NCBI GenBank assembly: GCA_902766415.1
Contig: CACXDR010000099.1
Coordinates: 1-26,134 of the forward strand
Reading direction: 5' to 3'
Origin: an uncultured Lachnospiraceae bacterium
GTDB lineage: Bacteria > Bacillota_A > Clostridia > Lachnospirales > Lachnospiraceae
DNA length: 26,134 bases
Shown here piece after piece: positions 15,127-22,877 of the stretch (position 1 is its first letter; each line of letters begins with the position of its first letter). The notes under the pieces are model-generated. The model was given only the letters and a program-made list of their open reading frames with translations. It was not told where the DNA came from and searched no databases. Both the position numbers and the translations under genes were made by a program.

Positions 15127-16995
15127 ATGCGAAAACTGGCACTTGACGACGAGCTGCTGTTATCCATACAGCAGCCCGCCCGCTATATCGGCGGGGAGAT
15201 CAATATGGCGGAAAAGGATCCGGAAAGCGCGGCAGTGCGTTTTGCCATGTGCTTTCCGGATGTTTATGAGATCGGGATGAGCCATCTGGGCATCCAGATC
15301 CTTTACAGTATGTTCAACAGCCGCCCGGACGTCTTCTGCGAACGGGTCTTTTCCCCCTGGACGGACCTGGACCGCGTCATGCGGGAGCGGCATATCCCGC
15401 TCTTTACGCTGGAAAGCCAGCGGCCCGTGAAGGAGTGCGATTTCCTGGGGATCACGATCCAGTACGAGATGTGCTATACGAACATCCTCCAGGTGCTGGA
15501 CCTGTCCGGCATCCCGCTCCACGCGGAGGACAGGACGGACGGATGTCCCATCGTGATCGGCGGGGGCCCCTGCACCTATAATCCCGAGCCCATCGCGCCG
15601 TTCTTTGATCTTTTCTACATGGGGGAGGGCGAGGTGGTCTACGACCGCCTGATCGACCTCTACATCGAATACAAGAAGGCAGGGCGTTCCCGCGCGGAGT
15701 TCCTGCGCGCCGCCGCCGTGGTCCCGGGCATCTACGTCCCGTCCCTCTACGAGCCGGCGTACAATGCGGACGGGACGCTTGCGTCCTTTGATCCGAAGTA
15801 TCCGGACGTTCCCGCGAAGGTCGTGCGGCAGGTCGTCAGCGACCTTGACACAGCGCCCTTCATCGAAGCGCCCCTGGTCCCGTTCATCAAGGTGACCCAG
15901 GACCGCGCCGTGGTGGAGCTCATGCGCGGCTGTATCCGCGGCTGCAGGTTCTGCCAGGCGGGCAATGTGTACCGCCCCCAGAGGGAGCATTCCGTGGAGT
16001 ACCTGAAGCGCTACGCGGAGAAGATGCTTCGGATCTCAGGAAACGAGGAGATCTCGTTAAGCTCCTTAAGCTCAAGCGACTATTCGGGCCTTGAGGAATT
16101 CCTGAACTGGCTCATCCGGCTGACGGACGAGAGGAAGGTGAACATCTCCCTCCCGTCCCTCAGGATCGACGCGTTCTCGCTCGACGTCATGTCGAAGATC
16201 CAGGACGTGAAGAAGTCGTCGCTCACCTTCGCGCCGGAGGCGGGGACCCAGAGGCTCCGCGACGTCATCAACAAGGGCCTCACCGAGGAGGACATCATGC
16301 AGGGCGCGCTGAGCGCCTTTAAGGGAGGCTGGACGAAGGTGAAGTTCTACTTCATGCTCGGCCTTCCCACGGAGACCGAGGAGGACAGGAAGGGCATCCC
16401 GGACCTCTGCGAGCGTGTCGCGGAGATGTTCTACGACGAGATCCCGAAGCAGGAGCGCACCGGGCGGGTGCAGATCTCCGCAAGCTCCTCCTTCTTCGTG
16501 CCGAAGCCGTTCACGCCGTTCCAGTGGGCAAGGATGTACACCCCTGAGGAATATATAGAGCGCGCGCGCTTAGTAAAGGAGACCTTCCGCGGCGAGCAGA
16601 ACTGGAAGAGCCTGAGGTACCAGTATCACGACGCGGACACCACGATCCTTGAGGGCGTCTTCGCGCGCGGAGACCGCCGCGTCTCGAAAGCCATCGAGAC
16701 CGCCTACAGGAAGGGCGCGCTCTACGATTCCTGGACCGAGTCCTTCGACTTTGCGCGCTGGAAGGAGAGCTTTGCGGAGTGCGGCGTCGATATGGACTTC
16801 TACACGCTCAGGGAGCGGCCGCTCGACGAGCTCCTTCCCTGGGACTTCATCGACTGCGGCGTGACGAAGGAGTTTTTAAAGCGCGAGTGGCTTGCCGCCA
16901 TGGAGGGCAGGGTGACGCCGAACTGCAGGCAGGGCTGCGCCGGCTGCGGCGCGAGAAAGTACAACGGAGGTGTCTGTTTTGAAGGCAAGAATTAA
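15127..16995 (+). CDS. B12-binding radical-SAM protein, TIGR03960-like
   Basis: A 622-residue radical-SAM enzyme. The N-terminal part (about 1–240) has a B12-binding-like fold (RFAMCFPDVYEIGMSHLGIQILY, IVIGGGPCTYNPEP). The radical-SAM cysteines are C269, C273 and C276 in MRGCIRGCRFCQAG, a CX3CX2C set that holds the iron–sulfur cluster; YRPQREHSVEYL and LSLSSLSSSDYSGL follow. The C-terminus carries a second cysteine group (NCRQGCAGCG, near 600), which probably binds metal. ATG 15127 has AAGGAAG a few bases upstream. It is followed by its usual partner gene, overlapping by 17 nt. The substrate is not established from sequence; position near RNase and ribosomal genes suggests RNA-related work, as inference. 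Confidence 0.92.
   Translation: MRKLALDDELLLSIQQPARYIGGEINMAEKDPESAAVRFAMCFPDVYEIGMSHLGIQILYSMFNSRPDVFCERVFSPWTDLDRVMRERHIPLFTLESQRPVKECDFLGITIQYEMCYTNILQVLDLSGIPLHAEDRTDGCPIVIGGGPCTYNPEPIAPFFDLFYMGEGEVVYDRLIDLYIEYKKAGRSRAEFLRAAAVVPGIYVPSLYEPAYNADGTLASFDPKYPDVPAKVVRQVVSDLDTAPFIEAPLVPFIKVTQDRAVVELMRGCIRGCRFCQAGNVYRPQREHSVEYLKRYAEKMLRISGNEEISLSSLSSSDYSGLEEFLNWLIRLTDERKVNISLPSLRIDAFSLDVMSKIQDVKKSSLTFAPEAGTQRLRDVINKGLTEEDIMQGALSAFKGGWTKVKFYFMLGLPTETEEDRKGIPDLCERVAEMFYDEIPKQERTGRVQISASSSFFVPKPFTPFQWARMYTPEEYIERARLVKETFRGEQNWKSLRYQYHDADTTILEGVFARGDRRVSKAIETAYRKGALYDSWTESFDFARWKESFAECGVDMDFYTLRERPLDELLPWDFIDCGVTKEFLKREWLAAMEGRVTPNCRQGCAGCGARKYNGGVCFEGKN
16966..16970 (+). promoter_or_regulatory. Ribosome binding site deciding a TTG start
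   Basis: GGAGG ends at 16970, where it would overlap the in-frame GTG 16970. TTG 16979 sits 8 nt after the core, so it is the better start for the TIGR03936-like gene. Confidence 0.7.
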
Positions 16996-17734
16996 ATTCT
17001 CAAAGCAGGGGAACCTCCGGTTCGTCGGCCATCTTGACATCATGCGCTATTTCCAGAAGGCGATCCGCCGCGCGGGCCTTCCGGTAAAATACAGCGAGGG
17101 CTTTTCCCCGCACCAGGTCATGTCGTTCGCCGCGCCGCTTGGCATGGGACTGGAGGGAACAGCGGAATACTTCGACATCCGTCTCGAGGACGGCGCGGAG
17201 GAGACCTTCCGGAGCGGCGAGTACGCGGAGCGGCTCGACCGCGAGATGGCGGAGGGGATGAGGATCCTGAGCTTTTTAAAGATCCCGGACGACGCGAAGA
17301 ACTGCATGGCGGTCGTCCACGCGGCGGACTACACGGTGCATTTTCTCCCGGAGGGCATGGACCGGTACGACGCCCTGGAGGCGGAGGAAGCCGGGCGCGA
17401 TCTCTACAGCGCCGACGCGGAGACTCTTTCCCTGGCAGTCGGCGAGCTCCTTGAAAAGGAGGAGATCGTGATCATCAAGAAGGGAAAGAAGGGAAACGAG
17501 CGGGAGGTCGACATCCGCCCCATGATCTTTTCCCTGGCCGTGAAGGACGGCGGGCTCTTCATGCGCGTCGCGCAGGGGAGCGAGGCGAACCTTAAGCCGG
17601 AGCTCCTTCTGGAGGCCTTCTTCGGGACGGAGCACGGCAGCGCGCTGCGTGAAAGAAAGCGGATCACGGTGCGCACGGAGCTTTACGACGCGGAAATGAG
17701 GACGCTTGGATCCTATGGCGAATACATCGGATAA
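16979..17734 (+). CDS. Radical-SAM-associated protein, TIGR03936/DUF2344-like
   Basis: A 251-residue protein found beside TIGR03960-type radical-SAM enzymes. The family N-terminus KARIKFSKQGNLRFVGHLDIMR and the segment FQKAIRRAGLPVKYSEGFSPHQVMSFAAPLGMG are clear. The rest is mixed alpha/beta with a basic stretch KKGKKGNERE near 165. No catalytic residue set is known to me, so an RNA- or partner-binding accessory is the most that can be said. The 5' end overlaps the upstream gene by 17 nt, and its own 3' end overlaps the next gene, so the trio is a coupled unit. In some genomes the two radical-SAM parts are fused. Confidence 0.88.
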   Translation: MKARIKFSKQGNLRFVGHLDIMRYFQKAIRRAGLPVKYSEGFSPHQVMSFAAPLGMGLEGTAEYFDIRLEDGAEETFRSGEYAERLDREMAEGMRILSFLKIPDDAKNCMAVVHAADYTVHFLPEGMDRYDALEAEEAGRDLYSADAETLSLAVGELLEKEEIVIIKKGKKGNEREVDIRPMIFSLAVKDGGLFMRVAQGSEANLKPELLLEAFFGTEHGSALRERKRITVRTELYDAEMRTLGSYGEYIG

Positions 17735-18782
17735 GCTGGTCATCGCGGGCTTCCGCGGCGGGATCCTCACCTGCTTTTTCGAGGACGGCGCGGCCTGCGA
17801 GCTGAACTTTGAGGGCGCCGCGGACTCCCTTGTCGGGAACATCTATTCCGGGCGCGTAAAGAATATCGTGAAGAACATCAACGCCGCCTTCGTGGACATC
17901 GGGGCGCCGCTCCCCGCGTTTCTCGACGCGGTCGATGCCGGCGCGTTCCGCTTTTCTGACGGCGCGGCCCACGACCGGCTCCGCGAGGGGGACGCGCTCA
18001 TCGTGAAGGTCAAAAAGGACGCGCAGAAGACCAAGGGGCCGTCCGTGACCGGGCGCTTCCGCGAGGCCGGGGACCCGGAGATCCTCAGGAAGGCGCAGTT
18101 CGCGGCCGCGCCCGCGCTCCTTAAGGCGGCGGAGCCGGAATGGCTCTTCCTGGCGCGGCGGTACAGGAACAGGGACGCCGAGATCGTCACGGACCTGCCG
18201 GCGGTCTATGAGGCGCTGACCGGGTCCGCCCCGGAGGAGGAGGCTGCCTACCGGCAGAAGCTCCCGGAACGCTTCCGGACGGAAACGGCGCTGAAAAAGG
18301 CTTCGGGGACCGGCGTGCCGGTGCGCTTTTACAGCGACAGGGTCCTCCCGCTTTCCTCCGTGTATTCCCTTGAGACCGTCGTCGGGTCGGCCCTTGCAAA
18401 AAACGTGTGGCTGAAGAGCGGCGGCTACCTGGTCATCGAGCCGACAGAGGCCATGACCGTGATCGACGTAAATACGGGAAAGACGGACCGGAAGGGCACG
18501 AAGGAGGAGACGGTACGGAGGACGGACGAGGAGGCCGCGGACGAGATCATGCGGCAGCTCCGGTTAAGGAACCTGTCCGGGATCATCGTGGCGGATTTTA
18601 TCGACCTGCATTCGAAGGAGCTCCGGGAGGCGCTGATGGAGCGCTTAAGGGCGCTCGCCGCATCGGATCCGGTAAAGACCGAGATCGTCGACCTCACCGG
18701 CCTCCACCTTGTGGAGATCACCCGGAAAAAGGCGGGAAAACCTTTAAAGGACCGCCTCGCAGGACGTCAAATTTCCGGTTGA
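17715..18782 (+). CDS. Compact ribonuclease E/G family protein
   Basis: A single-strand endoribonuclease family member for RNA processing and decay. The 355 residues (ATG 17715; TTG 17706 is an alternative) hold an S1-like RNA-binding region at about 25–115 (GNIYSGRVKNIVKNINAAFVD), a shortened middle part, and the DNase I-like catalytic part with Asp251 (TVIDVNTGK) and Asp294 (IIVADFIDL), separated by 43 residues as in the E. coli enzyme (Asp303 and Asp346). The protein ends soon after LVEITRKKAGKPL, just where E. coli RNase E has the CPXCXGTG zinc-link that joins two subunits, so that motif is missing. It overlaps the previous gene by 20 nt, and its stop codon lies within the -35 box of the rplU promoter. 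Confidence 0.85.
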   Translation: MANTSDKLVIAGFRGGILTCFFEDGAACELNFEGAADSLVGNIYSGRVKNIVKNINAAFVDIGAPLPAFLDAVDAGAFRFSDGAAHDRLREGDALIVKVKKDAQKTKGPSVTGRFREAGDPEILRKAQFAAAPALLKAAEPEWLFLARRYRNRDAEIVTDLPAVYEALTGSAPEEEAAYRQKLPERFRTETALKKASGTGVPVRFYSDRVLPLSSVYSLETVVGSALAKNVWLKSGGYLVIEPTEAMTVIDVNTGKTDRKGTKEETVRRTDEEAADEIMRQLRLRNLSGIIVADFIDLHSKELREALMERLRALAASDPVKTEIVDLTGLHLVEITRKKAGKPLKDRLAGRQISG

Positions 18783-18807
18783 CAGAAAAAAAACGTGACA
18801 GTATAAT
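18779..18807 (+). promoter_or_regulatory. Perfect-consensus SigA promoter for rplU
   Basis: TTGACA (18779–18784), exactly 17 nt, TATAAT (18802–18807): all 12 consensus positions match at ideal spacing. The RNase gene's stop codon TGA (18780–18782) is inside the -35 box. Transcription should start near 18814 and give a strong, independent ribosomal-protein transcript. Confidence 0.93.
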
Positions 18808-18813
18808 ATCATG

Positions 18814-18895
18814 GTATGCCGCACAACGGGGCTTGTAAGTGCCATGTCTTCATGGACGCCGCAGTTGGCGAGTAATGATAAAGAGGAGGTGCCAT
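18814..18895 (+). promoter_or_regulatory. Probable L21 leader upstream of rplU
   Basis: The 80-nt leader contains two GCCGCA elements (18818–18823 and 18858–18863), a CTTGTAAGTGCC segment, and a perfect hairpin pairing CCATG (18842–18846) with CATGG (18851–18855) on a TCTT loop. A second small stem pairs GCC (18858–18860) with GGC around GCAGTT. Position and look fit the ribosomal protein L21 leader of Firmicutes (Rfam family L21_leader), which is thought to let L21 or L27 repress its own operon. Membership was judged by eye, without a covariance-model search. Confidence 0.55.
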
Positions 18896-19204
18896 ATGTA
18901 CGCGATTATTGCTACCGGAGGTAAGCAGTATAAGGTATCAGAGGGCGATATCATTAAGGTAGAAAAGCTTGGAGCTGAGGCTGGCCAGACTGTTACCTTT
19001 GATCAGGTCCTGGCAGTGAACAACGGGGAGCTCGTGATCGGGACTCCGACGGTTGACGGTGCTGCTGTTACCGCAACTGTTTTACGCGAGGCAAAGGCGA
19101 AGAAGGTCATTGTCTACAAGTACAAGGCGAAGCTTGGCTATCACAAGAAGAACGGCCACAGACAGCTTTATACCCAGGTCAAGATCGACAAGATCAACGC
19201 CTGA
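18896..19204 (+). CDS. rplU: Large-subunit ribosomal protein L21
   Basis: Ribosomal protein L21 binds 23S rRNA near the L20 site in the 50S subunit. The 102-residue product matches the family in length, with [25 protein letters not shown] at the start, and [23 protein letters not shown] then VKIDKI at the end. ATG 18896 is chosen because AGAGGAGGT lies at the right distance and the family begins with MYAII; an in-frame start further up lies within the leader. The coding sequence uses fewer GC-ending codons (GTT, GCT, ACT, CTT) than neighbours, as expected for a highly expressed gene. Confidence 0.97.
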   Translation: MYAIIATGGKQYKVSEGDIIKVEKLGAEAGQTVTFDQVLAVNNGELVIGTPTVDGAAVTATVLREAKAKKVIVYKYKAKLGYHKKNGHRQLYTQVKIDKINA

Positions 19205-19212
19205 GAGACTGT

Positions 19213-19542
19213 ATGATCAGGGTCCGGACGTTCCGCAGTGAGCGGAATGAACTGATCGGGTTCCGTTCCACCGGCCATGCGGATTTTGATGAGTCCGGAA
19301 AGGACATCATCTGCGCTGCGGTATCGGTGCTTGAACTGAACCTGGCGAACTCTGTGTCTGAACTGACAGACGCGCGGTTCTCCTGCGAGGTGAACGAAGA
19401 GAACGGGGATTTCTCGTTCCGGCTCGCCGATACGGAGAACGAAAAAGCCGTACTGCTTCTTACGTCCTGCATGCTTGGGCTGCGGGCGGTCAGCGAAACA
19501 TACGGCAGCAACTTTTTGACGATACAAGATCAGGAGGTGTAA
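19213..19542 (+). CDS. prp: Ribosomal-processing cysteine protease Prp (YsxB)
   Basis: Prp removes the N-terminal extension of L27 in Firmicutes, a step needed for ribosome assembly. The 109-residue protein shows the catalytic His22 in [11 protein letters not shown] and Cys34 in [13 protein letters not shown], the family pair. Its place between rplU and rpmA is the standard arrangement. The ribosome site is weak (only GAGA a few bases ahead of ATG 19213), so translation is probably coupled to rplU, whose stop is 8 nt upstream. Confidence 0.95.
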   Translation: MIRVRTFRSERNELIGFRSTGHADFDESGKDIICAAVSVLELNLANSVSELTDARFSCEVNEENGDFSFRLADTENEKAVLLLTSCMLGLRAVSETYGSNFLTIQDQEV

Positions 19543-19544
19543 CG

Positions 19545-19853
19545 ATGCTGTTCACAATGAACCTTCAGCTGCATGCTCATAAGAAAGGTGTCGGCTCCAC
19601 CAAGAACGGCCGTGATTCCGAGTCCAAGCGCCTTGGCGCGAAGAGGGCTGACGGACAGTTTGTTCTGGCAGGCAACATCCTTTACAGACAGCGCGGCACT
19701 CACATTCATCCGGGAACCAATGTCGGCAGAGGCGCCGATGATACGCTTTTCGCGAAGGTCGACGGAGTTGTCCGTTTCGAGAGATGGGGCAAGTACCGCA
19801 AGAAGGTTTCCGTTTATCCGAGAGCGGAAGCTGCTGCAGAAGCTGCAGAGTGA
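19545..19853 (+). CDS. rpmA: Large-subunit ribosomal protein L27 with cleavable N-terminal extension
   Basis: L27 reaches the peptidyl-transferase centre with its N-terminus. The 102-residue precursor starts [22 protein letters not shown], that is, with the extension seen in Firmicutes that Prp removes before the AHKKG or ASKKG start. The residue before the cleavage (usually Phe, as LQFFA or LQLFA) is His here (LQLH–AHKKG, codon CAT). The core ([50 protein letters not shown]) is intact. A short Ala/Glu tail ends it. AGGAGGTG lies 6 nt before ATG 19545, which is a strong ribosome site. The gene ends upstream of a terminator. Confidence 0.97.
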   Translation: MLFTMNLQLHAHKKGVGSTKNGRDSESKRLGAKRADGQFVLAGNILYRQRGTHIHPGTNVGRGADDTLFAKVDGVVRFERWGKYRKKVSVYPRAEAAAEAAE

Positions 19854-19863
19854 TGAATGAGCG

Positions 19864-19877
19864 GTCCCGGAAGGGAC
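19864..19877 (+). other. Small hairpin downstream of rpmA
   Basis: GTCCC (19864–19868) pairs with GGGAC (19873–19877) around a GGAA tetraloop of the stable GNRA type. No T run follows. It may protect or shape the 3' end of the ribosomal transcript ahead of the main terminator. Confidence 0.4.
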
Positions 19878-19898
19878 GAAAGCTATAAGTGTTTGACC

Positions 19899-19931
19899 GG
19901 GCTTCATACGAGAACGTATGAAGCCCTGTTT
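19899..19931 (+). terminator. Rho-independent terminator after rpmA
   Basis: A perfect 12-bp stem, GGGCTTCATACG (19899–19910) with its complement (19915–19926), closes on AGAA and is followed by TGTTTTA. It should end the rplU–prp–rpmA message. A promoter-like pair (TTGACC 19893–19898, 18 nt, TATGAA 19917–19922) overlaps it and could restart transcription for obgE, with low certainty. Confidence 0.8.
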
Positions 19932-19998
19932 TATAAAAAGATAAAGGGCGACAGGCGGGAATGCCGTGCCGCCTTCTGCACCGGCAGAAGAGGAGAAT

Positions 19999-21285
19999 AT
20001 GTTTCAGGACAGTGCAAAGATCTTTATCCAGTCCGGCAAGGGCGGCGACGGCCATGTGAGCTTCCGCCGTGAGCTTTTCGTGCCGGCAGGCGGCCCGGAC
20101 GGCGGCGACGGCGGGCGCGGCGGGGACATCGTGTTCGAGGTCTATGACGGCCTTAACACCCTGACGGATTTCCGCCACAAAAGAAAATATGTCGCTCAGA
20201 ACGGCGAACCCGGCGGCAAGAAGCGCTGCCACGGGAGCGACGGGGAGGACCTCGTGATCCGCGTCCCGGAGGGGACCGTGATCCGCGACGACGAGACGGG
20301 CAAGGTCATCGCCGACATGTCAGGGGAGAACCGCAGGAAGGTGATCCTCCGCGGCGGCAGGGGCGGCATCGGCAACATGCATTTCGCGACAGCCACCATG
20401 CAGGCTCCGAACTACGCGAAGCCCGGACAGCCCGGCAAGGGGATCTTTGTCCGCCTGGAGCTTAAGGTCATCGCGGACGTCGGCCTGGTGGGCTTCCCGA
20501 ACGTCGGGAAATCGACCCTTCTGAGCCGTGTCTCGAACGCGAAGCCGGAGATCGCGAACTACCATTTCACAACGCTCACGCCGCATCTCGGCGTGGTGGA
20601 TATGGAGGACGGCGAGGGCTTCGTCATGGCGGACCTCCCGGGACTCATCGAGGGCGCGTCGGAGGGCGTCGGCTTAGGCTACGATTTCCTGAAGCACGTC
20701 GAAAGGACCAAGGTCCTGGTGCACGTGGTGGACGCGGCGTCTGTCGAGGGGCGCGACCCCGTGGATGATATTTTAAAGATCCGCGAGGAGCTCGTGAAGT
20801 ACGATCCGGAGATCTTAAAGAAGCCGCAGATCATCGCGGCGAACAAGATCGACAGCATCGTCCGCGGGGACGGTGAGGAGGACCCGGTGGAAGCGATCCG
20901 CAGGGCGTTCGAGCCGGACATCCCGGTCTACCCGATCTCGGGAGTGACCGGACAGGGACTGAAGGAGCTGAAGTACGGGATCCTGAAGATCCTGAACACC
21001 ATGGACCGCACGCCCACGGTATTCGAGCCGGAGATCGAGATCGACTACACCGGAGACCGCACGCTGCCCTACACGGTCACGCGTGATCCGGACGGCTCCT
21101 TCCGCGTGGAGGGACCGCGCATTGAAAAGATGCTCGGCTACACGAACCTTGAGTCTGAGAAGGGCTTTGACTTCTTCCAGAAGTTCCTGAAGAACAACGG
21201 GATCCTCGACGAGCTTGAGGCTATGGGGATCAGTGAGGGCGACACCGTGCATATGTACGGCCACGCGTTTGACTACTACAAATGA
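19999..21285 (+). CDS. obgE: GTPase ObgE/CgtA
   Basis: Obg is an essential GTPase for late 50S assembly and stress response. The 428-residue protein has the glycine-rich Obg domain (about 1–158: GKGGDGHVSFRRE, GGDGGRGGDI), then the G domain with G1 GFPNVGKST at 165–173, switch region NYHFTTLTPHLGVV, G3 DLPGLIEGASEGVGLG, and the NKID motif. A C-terminal OCT domain (about 350–428: RVEGPRIEKMLGYTNLESE) marks the Gram-positive type. ATG 19999 is chosen because AGGAG ends 3 nt before it and MFQDSAKIFIQSGKGG is the family start. It heads the obgE–yhbY–nadD–yqeK–rsfS run, which has short gaps. Confidence 0.97.
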   Translation: MFQDSAKIFIQSGKGGDGHVSFRRELFVPAGGPDGGDGGRGGDIVFEVYDGLNTLTDFRHKRKYVAQNGEPGGKKRCHGSDGEDLVIRVPEGTVIRDDETGKVIADMSGENRRKVILRGGRGGIGNMHFATATMQAPNYAKPGQPGKGIFVRLELKVIADVGLVGFPNVGKSTLLSRVSNAKPEIANYHFTTLTPHLGVVDMEDGEGFVMADLPGLIEGASEGVGLGYDFLKHVERTKVLVHVVDAASVEGRDPVDDILKIREELVKYDPEILKKPQIIAANKIDSIVRGDGEEDPVEAIRRAFEPDIPVYPISGVTGQGLKELKYGILKILNTMDRTPTVFEPEIEIDYTGDRTLPYTVTRDPDGSFRVEGPRIEKMLGYTNLESEKGFDFFQKFLKNNGILDELEAMGISEGDTVHMYGHAFDYYK

Positions 21286-21298
21286 TCAGAGGTAAAAT

Positions 21299-21598
21299 AT
21301 GAACAGTAAGCAGCGCGCTTATCTGAAAAGCATCGCGATGACCACGGACCCGGTCTTCCAGATCGGGAAGTCCGCGCTGACCCCGGAGCTTACGCAGGCG
21401 GTCTGCGAGGCGCTCGACAAACGTGAGCTGGTCAAGATCTCCGTGCTCCAGAACTGTCTGGAGGACCCGCGCATGATGGCCGAAGCCCTTGCGGGACGGA
21501 CGCACAGCGAGGTCGTGCAGGTCATCGGGAAAAAGATCGTGCTTTACAAGATGGCGAAGGAAGAAAAGAACAGGAAGATCATCCTTCCGAGAGCCTGA
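21299..21598 (+). CDS. yhbY: RNA-binding protein YhbY (CRM domain)
   Basis: A 99-residue CRS1/YhbY-type RNA-binding protein that associates with pre-50S particles. The sequence shows NSKQRAYLKSIAMTTDPVFQIGKSALTPEL and LVKISVLQNC, followed by VVQVIGKKIVLYK with the family GKK[IV]VLYR-type loop. Position straight after obgE fits its ribosome-assembly role. The gap to obgE is 13 bp and AGAGG lies close upstream of ATG 21299. Confidence 0.95.
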   Translation: MNSKQRAYLKSIAMTTDPVFQIGKSALTPELTQAVCEALDKRELVKISVLQNCLEDPRMMAEALAGRTHSEVVQVIGKKIVLYKMAKEEKNRKIILPRA

Positions 21599-21642
21599 GC
21601 ATAAGAAAGCTCACGGGAGCCGCAGCATGTACCTTACAAAGA

Positions 21643-21650
21643 AAGGGGAG
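21643..21650 (+). promoter_or_regulatory. Ribosome binding site deciding the TTG start of nadD
   Basis: AAGGGGAG lies 7 nt before TTG 21658, while no in-frame ATG exists before the GGTFDPIHNGH motif, so TTG is the start. Confidence 0.7.
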
Positions 21651-21657
21651 CCTTGCC

Positions 21658-22269
21658 TTGAAGCAGATCGCGATCCTCGGGGGGACCTTCGACCCCATCC
21701 ACAACGGGCATCTGAAGCTTGCCGAGAACGCTTACGCGCAGTTCTCGCTTGACGAGGTGTGGTTCATGCCGGCGCCGAACCCGCCGCACAAGACCGGCCG
21801 GCGGATCACGGACTACCGGGACCGCTTCGCCATGGTGGAGCTTGCCATAAAGCCGTATAAGGGCTTTGTATGCTCCGATTACGAGACCCGCCGCGAGGGG
21901 AAGTCCTACACGAGCGAGACGGTCGCGGAGCTTACCGCGGACTATCCTGACTGCCAGTTCCATTTCGTGCTCGGCGCTGATTCGTTTTACGAGTTCCAGA
22001 ACTGGCACGAGCCGGGGACCATCCTGAAGTACGTGTCGCTCATCGTCGCGGACCGCGACTACGCGAAGAACCACGCGTCGCTCGGGGAGCAGGCGGACTT
22101 CCTGAAGGAGCAGTTCGGCGCAAGGGTGCAGTTTATCCACGCGCCGGAGGTGGATATCTCCTCGGAGTACATCCGTTCCCTCTACGCGGCAGGAAAGAAA
22201 AAGGCAGCGCGGCTCACGCCGCCCGCAGTAGCTGAATACATCGCCGCGCATCATCTTTACGGACAGTAG
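21658..22269 (+). CDS. nadD: Nicotinate-mononucleotide adenylyltransferase NadD
   Basis: NadD adenylates nicotinate mononucleotide to deamido-NAD in NAD synthesis. The 203 residues match the family: the nucleotidyltransferase motif GGTFDPIHNGH at 8–18, the substrate loop PNPPHKTGRRITDYRDRFAMVELAI, LGADSFYEFQNWHEP, and the second phosphate motif ISSEYIRSLYAAGK near the end (DISSEYIR). The start is TTG 21658, with a strong ribosome site. It lies 59 bp after yhbY and 17 bp before yqeK, which is its usual neighbour. Confidence 0.97.
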   Translation: MKQIAILGGTFDPIHNGHLKLAENAYAQFSLDEVWFMPAPNPPHKTGRRITDYRDRFAMVELAIKPYKGFVCSDYETRREGKSYTSETVAELTADYPDCQFHFVLGADSFYEFQNWHEPGTILKYVSLIVADRDYAKNHASLGEQADFLKEQFGARVQFIHAPEVDISSEYIRSLYAAGKKKAARLTPPAVAEYIAAHHLYGQ

Positions 22270-22286
22270 TCCACGGACATCAGATT

Positions 22287-22877
22287 ATGGACAGAGAATA
22301 CTTTGACAGGATCAGGAAAAAGCTTCAGAAGAACCTGAGCGCGAACCGCTACGAGCACACTCTCGGTGTCGCGTACACATCGGCCTGCCTGGCCATGCGT
22401 TACGGGGCCGATGTCGAAAAAGCCGAGCTTGCGGGCCTTCTTCACGACTGCGCGAAGGAGTTCCGCGAGAAGGAGCTTTTAAAGATGGGAGAGGAACGCG
22501 GACACCGCTTCACAGACGCGGAGCTCCGCGCGCCGCAGGTGCTGCACGCGGTGATCGGCCCTTATGTCGCCAGGGAAAAATACGGCGTCGAGGATCCGGA
22601 GATCCTGAACGCCATCCGGTGGCATACCACAGGGCACGGCGGCATGACGCTGCTTGAAAAGATCGTCTTTACGGCGGATTATATCGAGCCGAACAGATTT
22701 AAGGCGGACGACCTTCCCGAGATGCGGGCGCTTGCCTTCCGGGACCTGACGTTCTGCGTTTACAGGATCACCGGGGACACGCTTGATTATCTCGACCGGA
22801 AGGGCGTGATGACGGACCCCATGACCGAACAATGTTTTATATGGCTGAAGGAGAATGGATATCATGACGACAAATGA
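22287..22877 (+). CDS. yqeK: HD-domain phosphohydrolase YqeK
   Basis: YqeK cleaves diadenosine tetraphosphate (Ap4A) in Firmicutes. The 196-residue protein has the HD metal-binding set His24, His53 and Asp54 (YEHTLGVAYTS and GLLHDCAKEF), then HAVIGPYVAREKYGV, IRWHTTGHGGMTLLEKIVFTADYIEPNR with further His and Asp ligands. The ribosome site is weak, so translation may depend on nadD, whose stop lies 17 bp upstream. It overlaps rsfS by 14 nt. Gene order matches other Firmicutes. Confidence 0.93.
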   Translation: MDREYFDRIRKKLQKNLSANRYEHTLGVAYTSACLAMRYGADVEKAELAGLLHDCAKEFREKELLKMGEERGHRFTDAELRAPQVLHAVIGPYVAREKYGVEDPEILNAIRWHTTGHGGMTLLEKIVFTADYIEPNRFKADDLPEMRALAFRDLTFCVYRITGDTLDYLDRKGVMTDPMTEQCFIWLKENGYHDDK

